Assembly: GCF_013426205.1 (NCBI RefSeq)
Contig: NC_089423.1
Coordinates: 7,316,001-7,380,000 of the forward strand
Direction: 5' to 3'
DNA length: 64,000 bases
From: Metarhizium brunneum
Taxonomy: Eukaryota > Ascomycota > Sordariomycetes > Hypocreales > Clavicipitaceae
Below, piece by piece: positions 24,501-36,400 of this stretch. The notes under the pieces were generated by a model. The model made no database searches. It was not told the DNA's origin and was given only the letters and a program-made list of their open reading frames with translations. The position numbers and the translations under genes were made by a program. The stretch's first letter is position 1, and each line of letters starts with the position of its first letter.

Positions 24501-27500
24501 CGAGTTCGTGTTGGTCAGAATGACTCTCGTTCTCAAGATCGGTTCGAGGGAAATCAGCTGCTGCCACGCGTTTCGGAAGCGATTCAAGTCGATAGTGGGC
24601 GGAATTTTGAAGACCATTCGTGCGACGTACGCACGGGGTAGTCGAGTAGAGATTGCCATAAGCCCCTCTTGCAAAGGGGTGCAAGGGTAAACATCTTCAA
24701 TAAAGTCTTTGTCAACCTTGCATCTGTCGGCACAATCCTCTATCGTCTCTTCTCGGGAAGATGGTTCAAGCAGAGCAAAAGAGTCTAGTTCCACTAAATC
24801 TCTGGTAATTGTTTCGTGAATCTCAACCGTCAATGCCATATCACAAAGATTCGGGTACTTGAATATGTTCATGACCGAGATGAGGATATTCGATGCTCGA
24901 GCGGCGGCAACTAGCCGCATGGCGGCGACTGAATCTCCCCCGAGTCCGAAAAAGCTGTCTTTGGCACCAATCATGTCGATGTCGATGCACAAAATGGCGC
25001 TCCAGAGCTGCTGTAGTCGTTTTTCGAGGTCCGTCGATGGCGGTTCCTTGACTTTATTTTCTAGAGAGTAGTCTGACCACTGTGTTTCCGAGAATTGGGC
25101 AGCCATCTTGCGCAGAGCTGCTCTGTTGGTCTTTCCAGATGAATTCATTGGCATCTGACTCATACGTATATACGTGGCTGGAATCATATATCTTGGCAGC
25201 GATAACGCCAAAGAGCTTTGAAGTCCTTGCAGATCTTTCTGGAGCTGTGGCGTTAAAGAAATTGGCGTACTGTCCAAGGAGTTTACGGTGCTACCATCAT
25301 CTGTGTCATCCATCACAAAGAAAGCGGCAAGAGTTTTCCTGGTGGTTCCCTTTGGCACAATCGCCTCGACAGTTATCTGTCGTAAGCGAGGTTGATGGTC
25401 AATGACCTGTGCTTCAATGTCAGTCAGATCAAGTCGCTGACCGTACAGTTTCTAAGTTGCATGTTAGCGCCTGCTTTATTACTAGAGGAGGATATAAGAG
25501 GCTCAATATGCTTACAATTTGAGTATCTCCACGGCCAAGTATATGCAAGCTGCCGTCCGAGTTGTATCTGACCAAGTCTCCTGTTTTGTAAAATCTGCGA
25601 TCCACCCCGGGCTGGGTGCGCGACCAGATTGGATTGCAAATGAATGACTTTTTGGTCTTTTCTGCGTCACCAAAGTAGCCGGCCGATAAAATAGCTCCTT
25701 CAATGAGCAACTCACCGACACAGCCAAGTGGTGCCAGCTTGTCGTGGTTGTTGGGCTCAACAACCCAGCCAAGACCTCCGACAACTCGTCCTATGTTCGC
25801 CAAATCTGTATCATCCAAGATATTACAACTGTAAGAGCAGGTCACACTGCACTCTGCAGGGCCGTATACATTAACCAGCGTGTCAAGGTTCCCGGCCCAA
25901 ATGTCCACAACTTCCTTGGTCAGTGCCTCGCCACCTAGCTGCAAGATTCGCACAGAGGGAACATCGGCGGGTCGGATGAGTGCCGCAACAGTGGCAGTGA
26001 GGTCAATTGCAGTGGCGTTTACATCACGAATGGCCTGAGAAAGATTGTTCATTCTGTCATGGTCCGAGATGTTGCAAATGCAGGCTCCAAACATCAGCGA
26101 GCCTAGGATGTCCGATATGGAAACATCAAATGTGTAGGCAGCAAATTGAAGCACTCTCTGGCCGGGTCCATTTCCCTTGACTATCAAATTGTTCCCAAGA
26201 GCGAATGTCGCTAGAGAGTAATGGTAAAGTTGAATTCCTTTTGGAGTCCCGGTAGTTCCGGAAGAAAAGATGACATATGCGACGTTATCGGGTTGGACCG
26301 AGGCACAAGGGATTCCTGCCACAGTAGGAAGGCCATTGATGAAGCCCTGATCAACAGAGATGATAACGTCGACGAGTCCCTCCAGGAGGTGAGCGTTCTG
26401 CGGTGCGGTCACGGCTACCTTTGCACTGCACATGGTGCTGATTGCCTCGAGACGCGATACAGGCTGCGCCGGATCCATGGGAACACAGGCACCGCCGGCT
26501 TTCAAGATGGCCATAATGACAACCGTCGTCCATGCCGATTTATGGAAGCAGAATGGAACATAAACTTGAGGTCCAACACCCATGCTGACAAGGTGATGGG
26601 CCAGTTTTGTAGACAAGTCGTCAAGTTCAGCATAGGTAAAATTCCCATCAAAAGAGCAAATCGCTGGAGCGTCAGGCTGCTTCAATACTTGTTCGTGGAA
26701 GAGATGATGGATACAATGGTAATGTGCCGGTGGTAAGTCTGCATTCCATTGCAATATTTGTTTCATGTGTTCACCTCCAACCAGGTCAATGTCGTCAACT
26801 GTGCTGTTGATGTCTTTCACAATGCAGTCAATAGCTCTGCTGAAAATTAATCCAAGATTCTTGGCTTGTTCGGTCGAAATGCTCGATGTCCAATACCCAA
26901 GCGTGGTGACGATATCGGCCTCAGATACCATGACATCCAAAGTCACCTCGTATTCTGGTGGATCGTACGCTTGCAGGCCAACCACGGAGATGGTGCTTTC
27001 ATCTTCCTCAGCTCCCTCCTGGGCTTTCTGGAAAGACATGACGGTGTTGAAGAGTGGTTGGCCAGCCAGCCCAAGCTCGTGCTGAATGTCGGCAAGGGGG
27101 CAGTGTTGGTGTTCCATGCCGAGAAGGAAGTCTCCTTGAACCTTTTGAAGAATATCTAAGATGGGCACATCGTTTTCTAGCCCCAATCGCGATACGAGCA
27201 TGGTTATGAATGGACCGACCGCCCTTTCGATATCGCGGATTGGGGCTTCTCTTCCAGACAGCAAGTAGCCAAAACAGACGTCATTTCGCCCCGTGTGTGC
27301 CCGGAGCACGAGGCCCCAGGCTACGTGGAAGATATTGGATAAGGTAAGATTATTTTGCTGGCAGAAGTCGAGCAGCACGCTAGTCTCCATGTTGATATTG
27401 ACCTCCATCTCCAGGAACTGTGGATCTTTTGAAGATCCTTGAATTGAAGGCAAATACGTCGGTTCAATGTCCCTCAAGTAATTCATCCAATATGTTAGTC

Positions 27501-30500
27501 CAGGACCTTTGGGGAGCGATCTCAAATACGAAATGTATTCGTGGAAGAGTGGCGCGGGCCTGTCTGGAGTCCTCCCGTCGTAAGCCAGAATAAAGTCTTG
27601 AAGGATAATGGGCATGGAGCCTCCATCAATAATTGCATGGTTGAATTCGAACTGACAAAACACTCGACCCTCGTTTGTTTGGCACAAACTCAGTCTATTT
27701 GGTGGCTCAATGTCATTGAATTCGATGGGAGCCTGGTTTTTGAACTTGTTTCCGGAGTCGGCTCCGTCGTCGTGGAATATTGAAACCCTGCCACGATAAT
27801 GTTTTAGCACCACTTGATCATACACACCTTCTGTACCTACACTGGGGATAAATATAGTTCTCAGGACAGAATGTCGCTGAACGACCTTTTCCCACGCACT
27901 CGTCAGCCGATCCAGGTCGACTGAATTGGCAGACCTCGAGATAATCTCAGCTGTGTGACAATATTTGTATACACCCGTAGATTTACTCTGACTGATGAGC
28001 AAACCTTGCTGCATGGGAGAGCAAGGATAGATGTCCTGTACTTGCTCAAATGATATGCCGGTCTGAGGGAGAATGTCATTCGAGAGCCTCTCTAGCCCCT
28101 CGTATGACATTTTGATCATCGGGAAGTCACTCAGGGTATGCTGAATTGTCGCGTTGGACAATTGATCAATGCATTCGGAAAAAGAGTCTGGAAGAGATGC
28201 GATCCACTTCTTCAATTTTGGCATATGTTTCATGTTGTGGTTGTAGACGAAAGAGAATTGCATCTGATTACTGATCATCTCGGCAGTGATCTCAATCAGC
28301 GCAAAACGCCGTACATTAGGTCCAATGTCGGATGTATTTGCCGTCATGGTACGAGGTTCTTGGCGGAGCAATGCATCCGGTTTCTCCAGTTGTTGATACA
28401 GGCCAAGGTAGTCAAAACAGATTTCTACCTGAGAGTGATCAGCGAAAGCCTCCATGCCCTCCTGGTTCAGGAATCTCGAGGCAAAGTAAGGACGTCCATT
28501 CGCTGGGATAGCGTGTCGATTGTCCTTGATTTGACGTGTAAATTCCACAATGTCGTCTTCAAAAGTGGCGCTGGTGCATAATGGAAACATGGTCGTGAAC
28601 CAACCCACAGTCTCAGAAATGTCAATCTCATCCGTCCAGGACTCTCTCCCGTGACTCTCACGGAAGAATGGAGGCGTCGCACGATCTTTAAACACGTGAG
28701 CAAAGGAATACATTAAAATCGATAGAATCAGATCAATAGGCTCTGTGCGAAGCGCTGTGTGGCACTGGCTTCCCATGAGAGACTTGGTCAAGTCTAGACT
28801 CAACTTGACCGCATCTTCAGAAGTATCCGAAATGTAGTTCTTTTGATGTTCCATTCCCCAATATTGCATATCAGGTGGCGTGACGTTGAAAGGGAGAACC
28901 TCGCCGGGACTTCCATGGTCCCTGGCGTTGTCCGCTTGCAGTTGCAGCCATTTCTGGTAAGGCAATGATACATGGTTGGCGATTTCCCCGGATGTAACCG
29001 CGTCTTCAAGGTCTTTCATGACGACACGCCACGATACCAAGTCAATGATGGCGTGGTGGGCAACAAGAAATAGAAATTGACCCTGACTCTTGACGCTGAA
29101 TAAATGCGCAGCAAAGACTGGTCCGCGGATAAGATCCAAAGATGATTGCGCATCTTCGATGATGGCATCTATATCTTCCACTGCGATGACATTATGCACC
29201 ACGAAATTGTACGTGCCTTCGACTTGTTTCAAAACCACTTGCTGCCAGGTTCCGTCTTGGCTCTCCATAAATCGGGCACGGAGCATGGAATGTTTAGCGA
29301 CTACCATTTGAAATCCTTTGCGCAGCTCCTCATCTCCTATTTGTCGAGTTACATTGAGGAAAAAACTCTGATTATAGCGCGTGGAAGATCCGTTCGAGGC
29401 TAAATGTGTGGTAGCGACGTACATTCGCTGGACGGGGGAGAGGGCAAACGGAGTGTCGAAGCTCTCCTCCTGGTCATGTGCTGAATTTGCAACATGAACC
29501 ACACGTAATGCGAGTTCTGAGATTCCCTTTAGAGCAATAATATCCTTCACGGTAACGGCCATCCCTCTTGACCTGCACCGTGAAACGACTTGCATGGCCG
29601 AAATGGAGTCTCCACCAAGGCTCAGGAATGATCTGTCGAGCGGGATTCGGCTGAGCGCCAGGTTAAGAACGTCACTGTATACGAGCTGCAGTTGCATCTC
29701 GTGTTCTGTCATCTCCGTTGCTCCCTGACCCTGTGACTGAACTCCGACAGCTCGGTCGTATGTTTCATCATCCATCTCAGCAATCCACTTGGACACTTGA
29801 CTCCTCGCCATCTTGCCGGAGAGCATGAGTGGAATTGCTTCGACTACGATCCAAGTTTCAGGGACCATATAATGAGGCACGTGTCGGCTAAGCTGTTCTT
29901 TTATGTCTGCGACCTGTTTACTCGCCCGTTCCCGGGCTTCTTCTGGGATCAACCGGACATTGGACGTTTTAGAAGTGTCGGGCAGGAAGTCTTTCAGTGA
30001 GAGGGCGACAACGAGGCGTTCCTTGCAAGGACCAGACTTTGGTAAGATGACGATCGCGTGCTGTGTAAGGCCATGCACCGATATATGATGTTCAATTTCA
30101 CCCAGCTCGATTCGCAGGCCTCGCAGCTTCACTTGGGTGTCTTTGCGACCGATGAAGTGAATCGTGCCATCAGGATTATATCGTGCCAAGTCTCCCGTCT
30201 TGTATAATCGTCTCGGAGCTCCCTGCCTTGTAAGAGGGCCCCAATCTGGCCCCGTAATAAATACCTCTGCCGTCTTTTCAGGAGCATTCAGATATCCTCT
30301 GGCAACAATTGGTCCTTCAATTAGCAACTCTCCGACGCAGCCAACCGGGACCAACTTATTGTGGTCTTCAGCATTCACAATCCAGCAGAGACCACCAACC
30401 GCATGTCCGATGTTGGAAGGACTCGTTGACGGCGTCAGGTTAGGGTTTCCGGCCGCAGCGACGGAGCATTCGCTTGGGCCATAGCCATTTCCCAGTTGTA

Positions 30501-32130
30501 CGTGTTCGGCCCAAGTGTCTATGTCAGATTTTGACAATGCCTCGCCGCCCAAAATTAGCGTTTTCAAATTAGGAACGTCTCTTGGATCAATGACTTTGAC
30601 CAGAGATGGAGTCAAGAAGGCCCAGGTTATTTGGAACTTGTTAATGAGCTTGGCTACCCCTTCATTCATCGATGCTGCACTGGGCATGCAAATACATGCC
30701 CCATGCATCAATGCCGTCATAATTTCCAACAGACTCACGTCGAAACTAAACGATGCCAGCTGAAGAACACGACTCGAGGAATCCATATTAGCCACCTCTG
30801 CCTGCGCTACAGCTCCGCTGCAGAAGGACGAATGCTCAACGACGCAAGCCTTGGGGCGGCCGGTGCTACCCGAAGTGAAAATGACGTAAAGAATGTTATT
30901 TGGACTGACTGTCGTGACGGGAGGTTGAACTTGGAGTGCCAATGCGTCGACTAACTGCGGCCCCAAGGGGACAACCTCGAGACTCGAGTCTGTCCACTGG
31001 TCTGCTTGCGCAACCGAAGTCAAGACCAACGTGGAGGCGATTTGACTAATAATATCATCGCGTCGGCCTTTCGGATGCGAAGGGTCAATGAAAACAAACG
31101 CTCCGCCAGCCTTGACCACGCTCAACAAGGCGACAATAGCCCATGCAGACTTCTCAAAGCAGAGAGGGACAATGACCTCGGGGCCGACACCAAATCCTAA
31201 AAGATGATGAGCTAGGCGATTGGAGTAATCATCAAGCTGACTATATGTGATGGAGGCATCCCAGCCGCAGATGGCGAGAGCATCCGGCTGCTGCTCAACG
31301 CGCGACTGTATAATGTGGTGCACGCAGCTGTCGATTACTCGAGGCTGCGGTTCGTTCCAGCACCAGATTGAAGCCAGGTCGCGGTCGCTGATCAGATTCA
31401 GGTCATGAAGTTTTTCATTCGGATTGAGTACAATGAGAGATGCGGCTTTGGCGAATGTTGCGCCAATATTGACAGCCTCCTCCTCGATAAGGGTAGACGT
31501 GGAATAACTGAGCGTAATGTTGAGCATGCTGTCTGAAGCCTGAACCAGCAAAACAATGTTTCCCTATAGCGAGTGAGTTAGAACAATAACGATTTACACT
31601 TGCTCCGATTCCGCACGACTTGGGATACTGACAGTGCTTTGGCTACTTCGGTTCACAGCCGCAACCACCTTTCCGGGTTGGTGGACTTGGAACACGAGTT
31701 GACTGTCCGACAGAGGTGAATTATCCCCTGTTTTGGGGGTCTTCTCAACTTCCAAGGTTTTTGTTTGAAGTTCCAGATTTCTCAGCAGGCTCAGAATCGA
31801 GACTGTTTCGTCCAGGAGAAGCTGGCAGGACGCCGGGGCGGCATCGATGGTACCGTCCTGTACCAACGACGAGAACACAACGTGGTCCAGGCCAAGGTAT
31901 TTGCCAAGTACAAGTCCCCAGGCGGCTTTGAAGACGGTAGGCAACTGAAATTCATTTTCATGACAAAATCGTTGCAGAGATTCGACATTTTGGCTCAAGG
32001 CGACGTTGACTGACTGCCGCTGGCCTTGCAGGGCGTGAATGTCCTCCGTATGCGAGACAGCAGTGTGAACGCTGCCAGTTTCTTGGAAGTCCGTGCTCTT
32101 CAAGAGCAACGTCTCACCGGCGGGGGCCAT
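15535..32130 (-). CDS. Four-module nonribosomal peptide synthetase with two E domains and a terminal C domain
   Basis: Five exons (32130-31633, 31563-25516, 25451-24322, 24218-15764, 15708-15535) give about 5434 residues. Layout with approximate positions: C-terminal half of a C domain (1-250); A1 (265-790, FTSGSTG near 394), T1 (Ser in LGGDS near 818), E1 (AHHAIIDLVSW near 1000); C2 (1340-1770, NHAIIDG), A2, T2 (near 2354); C3 (from 2436, HHALYDGWS formed across an intron), A3, T3 (near 3430); C4 (HHAVYDAWS near 3625), A4, T4 (near 4483), E4 (AHHLVIDLVSW near 4672); C5 (SHALTDG near 5145) to the end. There is no thioesterase or reductase domain, so the final C domain is expected to release by macrocyclisation, as in other fungal cyclic peptide synthetases. 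Size and the A-T-E opening resemble HC-toxin synthetase (about 5200 residues). Each A-T pair looks intact. The predicted product is a cyclic tetrapeptide with configuration D-L-L-D; residue identities are not assigned. Confidence 0.95.
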
Positions 32131-33460
32131 GGGTGCGTTTTTTCTGAGATGTATCTATTATTTTTCGAGGGAAAACCCGGACAGAGCTTGTGAGAGGCTG
32201 GGGTTGGGTCAAGTTGGTGTTGACCAACTATGGGGTATCTAGGTTTGTGCTTTGCCAAATCCGCAAGGAATAGTTTCTATTCTCTTTAATTTTTTGTTGG
32301 GAACAGCTTCACCTCATTTGTCTTGGGTGGAGGCTCAAAACTTGGTCTTCTTTGAGTCCTGGGAAAGGGAGGGTTGTCGGGACAATTGGCATAAATTCCA
32401 ACAGCAGGTACACTTGCGCGAGCTCAAATTGGATGCGGAAATGCTCAGAGAAGCTACTGCAGGTGCCCCGAACCATGTACTAGCTTCTCATTGAAGTGAT
32501 TTTATTGCTCCTGGGAGTTCGCTTTACTTGCTGACATGATGACTTGTGCGTAGCACCCACGTTGAGCTTCACGCAGGCGCCTCGCAGTCCAAAGGGCACA
32601 GCGGAGCGCTTACATTATTTCATCGACGGCATGTCAAGTTGCTATTCCCAGGATTCAAATGTTCGCTCCACAAGACTGGACTGGTCTGGTGCTTATTGCC
32701 TGTCCCGTCAGCGGATACACGTCGAATTGGTCAACATCCGCTCTCAGCTTCACACCAGTCGACCCTTGTCACGCAAGCAACGTCAGCCATTTTCAGAGGG
32801 GCGTGTGCATACGACGATATGAGGTGAGCGGTGACGGGTTATAGATCCACGGTAAGCACGGCAAGCCAGACATTGATTCTATTGACCATTTACTAATACC
32901 ACACCCCCTTTGGTCGGGCATGTCAGCGTACTTACCAGAGGACCATGGTAGAGGCGTGCGACACCGGCTGGGATCCAACGCGACGGCAGGTCTTGGGAGT
33001 CATGGATGGAGCGGGAGCTGAGCATGAGAATTCTCCTAGTGGCCCGTGTATGCTTCATTTCATTTCAGACCTACGCGTCAGCCTTCCTCAGCCACGTACC
33101 TCACGACGTATGTATGCAGGTTTGGTCATTGGGAGGCTCCTGTATGCTTTGCGCACGCGCACACTTTCTATCATCCGGGATCTACAGATCAGGGTGTACC
33201 CAAGGTATTGATCTCACCAGCCTGAGCAGCCCCTAGAACATCTATTTCCCCAGAGTAGACGCAGTCTGTTAGCCCACCCTAGACCGACCATCAGTCGTGA
33301 TTCTGCAGGTCCCATGTGCCACCTCGATACGACAAGAGAACGCTGCGTGATTACTTTCTGTTTTTGCCCGATTCTATTTGCCTTGTAACTTGGCCAGTTT
33401 CAACGACACCAACAAACACTCACCGGGCAAAAGCGAACCTCGTTGGCAGCAGCGGCCAGG
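32131..33460. promoter_or_regulatory. Bidirectional promoter region between NRPS and ABC transporter
   Basis: The NRPS (-, start 32130) and the ABC transporter (+, start 33461) diverge from this 1.33-kb region, which would allow co-regulation of synthesis and export. The NRPS start has good context (CACCC before ATGG). I found no upstream exon that would complete the truncated first C domain, and no strong match to the tox-box consensus. The frames seen at 32544-33236 overlap one another and carry no known domain. Confidence 0.55.
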
Positions 33461-36400
33461 ATGACTTTGCTCGTCTTTCGTCAACTCCTTGGTCGCTCCG
33501 TGGCTGGAAGCTGCACCATTGCCGCCGAAGATGATTTTGGGCCAGTCGTCGAGGGATGTTTGGACAACTTTGACTTTACGCTTCTATTCCAAGAAGCTAT
33601 CCTCTCCATAACCCCGATGGGCGTGACGATTCTCCTACTGCTTCATCGTCTTCTGCATTTGCACAAGCAGCCTCAAAAAGTCTATTCTGGAGGTTTACTG
33701 CAGAGAGCTAAACTGGTAACTCCCACTCTACATTGGCTGGCTGCCATCAAAATACCATCGCCCGTCCAGTAGCTAACGCATATCGGTCAAGGTTGCATTC
33801 GCCGTCTTCACAACGGTCCAGATTGCGCTCGTTGCCATTGCAGCCCTTCCCGGCACCCCGACTACGGCAGCATCGCTGGCATGTGCTGTGGTCAACCTGC
33901 TCGGGGCGGCCATCATGTGGGTTTCATCTCATCTGGAGCATGTGCGCTCGGTCCGGCCGTCTCTGCTTTTGAACGCCTACTTCTTCTTTTCGCTTCTTTT
34001 CGATATTGTACGGGCGCGGACCCTCTGGGCAATCTCGCAGAATGCCGCGTTTGCCAGTGGCTTCTGCGCTTCAATTGGCTTGAAAGTCGTCTGTTTGGTC
34101 CTCGAGGCCGTGGAGAAGCAAAGCATTCTTCTTCCCGAATACGCCACGTATCCGTCTGAAGCCACGGCCGGCTTTTTCAATCGCAACTTCTTTCTCTGGC
34201 TGTGTCCAACGTTGATCCGTGGCTTCAGCAAAGAGCTGGTCGTTACAGAGCTCGAGGCCAACGACAGGTCACTGGAACCGAATACCCATCAGAGCAAGCT
34301 CCAGGCGCTCTGGAACAAGTGGAGGAGATGGAACAAGAAGATGTCTCACTCGCTTCTCGTGACGTATGCCGTTCACTTTCGATGGAAGCTCGCGGCGGCC
34401 GTCATTCCCCGACTCTGTTTGATCGGCTTCAAATTTGCGCAACCGTTCCTGGTTCAGTCAGCTGTCGTCTACCTCTCCGAGCTGAATGGCCAACATTCGA
34501 GAAACTCGGGCTATGGGCTGATCGCAGCGTACATCATTGTTTATGTTGGAATTGCGGTAAGACAAGCGATATTTTGATCCGCGACGGACAATGTCTGTTT
34601 CCACCTGGCCATGGTCGACTGACACTTGCTTTCCTTTTACAGATCAGCGGTACGAAAGCACAGCACAAAGCATTTCGTCTCATCACAATGATCAGAGGAA
34701 CTCTGATTAGCCAGATTTTCGACCATACCCTCAAACTCAGCACATCCTCTTTAAACGAGTCCAAAGCCGTTACGCTAATGAGTTCTGATATCGAGAGAAT
34801 CGGCACAGGATTGCGCAACGTGCATGAAATTTGGGCTTGCATCATTGAGATAGCACTGGCCATGTGGTTACTCCAAGGTCAACTCGGAATATCGATTATC
34901 GCGACTGGACTCGTCACTCTATGTGTGTGCTTGCCTCTCTCTAGCCCCGGCGAAAAGTAGCTCTGATCTGACATGGTATAGTCTGCACTGGTGGCGCGGT
35001 CTGGGTAGCAAAAGGTGCTGGAGACCGTCAAAGCGTCTGGCTTGAAGCGATTCAAAGGCGAGTCCATGCAACGGCAAATATGCTGGGCTCGATGAGGGGC
35101 GTCAAGATGTCCGGCCTCACCAATGACTTGTCGGCCAATATTCGGAAATTGCGTCTCGAGGAAATTAGTTCTTCATACGAGTTCAGAAGATTGCTTGTCC
35201 GCGTCGTGAATCTATGTGAGTTGCTAAGAGATCCGCTGGGTGATTGTTTTCGCATATTGACGATTTGCAAAATAGCTTTCATGTCAACCGCTCTGACTCC
35301 CGTCATTACGTTCCTCGTCTTTAGCGTTTTGGCCAAAGTCAACAATTCTCAAACACTGACTCCCGAAATCCTATTCCCCGCCTTGACACTGTTTGAACTC
35401 CTAGCTTCTCCTGTTTCCGTACTAATTGAAACCCTTGGAGGTGTCATGTCGGCGGTCGGTTCCTTCCAGCGAATCGGCGAGTATCTCGCGACGGAAGTAC
35501 ACGTTGACAGCAGGAACAACGTCACATACGAGAAACACGGGTCTTTTGGACTAGAAATGCCTCCAATTATCCCCAGGTCAATCATCTCGATGGGAAGACG
35601 GGGGTTAGAAAACTGTGTGGAGGTGTCCAAACTAAGTGTCGGTTATGGCACCAACGAGGCGCCAGTTTTGAAGGAGCTTAATTTTGAGATCAAGACGTCG
35701 CAAATTGCTATGATTATTGGTCCAGTGGGATGTGGCAAGTCAACATTGATTCATGCATTACTCGGTGAGATACCCAAGACTTCCGGCTCCATCCATATAG
35801 CCTTTCAAGAGGCGGCGTACTGCAGCCAGACAGCCTGGATTACGAATGGGACGGTACGCCAGAATATTCTGGGGGAACGGGAGATGGATGAAGCCTGGTA
35901 CAACACTGTCATCCATGTGTGCGCCCTAGATACCGATCTTGAACAGTTTCATGGATCTGATCTGTCCATGGTGGGAAGCAAAGGCGTCAGGTTGAGTGGA
36001 GGCCAACAGATGCGTCTGGTAAGTTCAATCACTGGCTTCGGGAGATGTTGGTGTTACTGACCTTGCTTAGGCGCTTGCAAGAGCACTCTACTCGCGTAAA
36101 GCAGTCATTTTCCTTGACGACATCTTCAGTGGCTTGGACTCAACGACGGAAGAGAAGATTTTTGCGCGCCTCTTCGGCCACGACGGCCTCTTCCGGAAAC
36201 AAAAGACAACAGTCATCATGGCAACCAATGCTGGTGAGTTCCCGGGTCCTCGCAACAAGGCCAAGATTCATTTGCTGAATAAAAGTCGTCTAGTTCATCG
36301 CCTGTCCTCAGCAGACCACATCATTGCCCTCAGCAGCGACGGCCGAGTCCTCGAGCAGGGCAGTTTCGAAGAGTTGCAAGCTACCGGTGCTTACACGCGC

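Noticed and set aside
32131..33460. Possible tox-box (ATCTCNCGNA) sites for the ToxE-like regulator in the NRPS promoter
   Set aside because: The best stretch, near 32163, differs from the consensus at two or more positions; a partial match of this kind is expected by chance.
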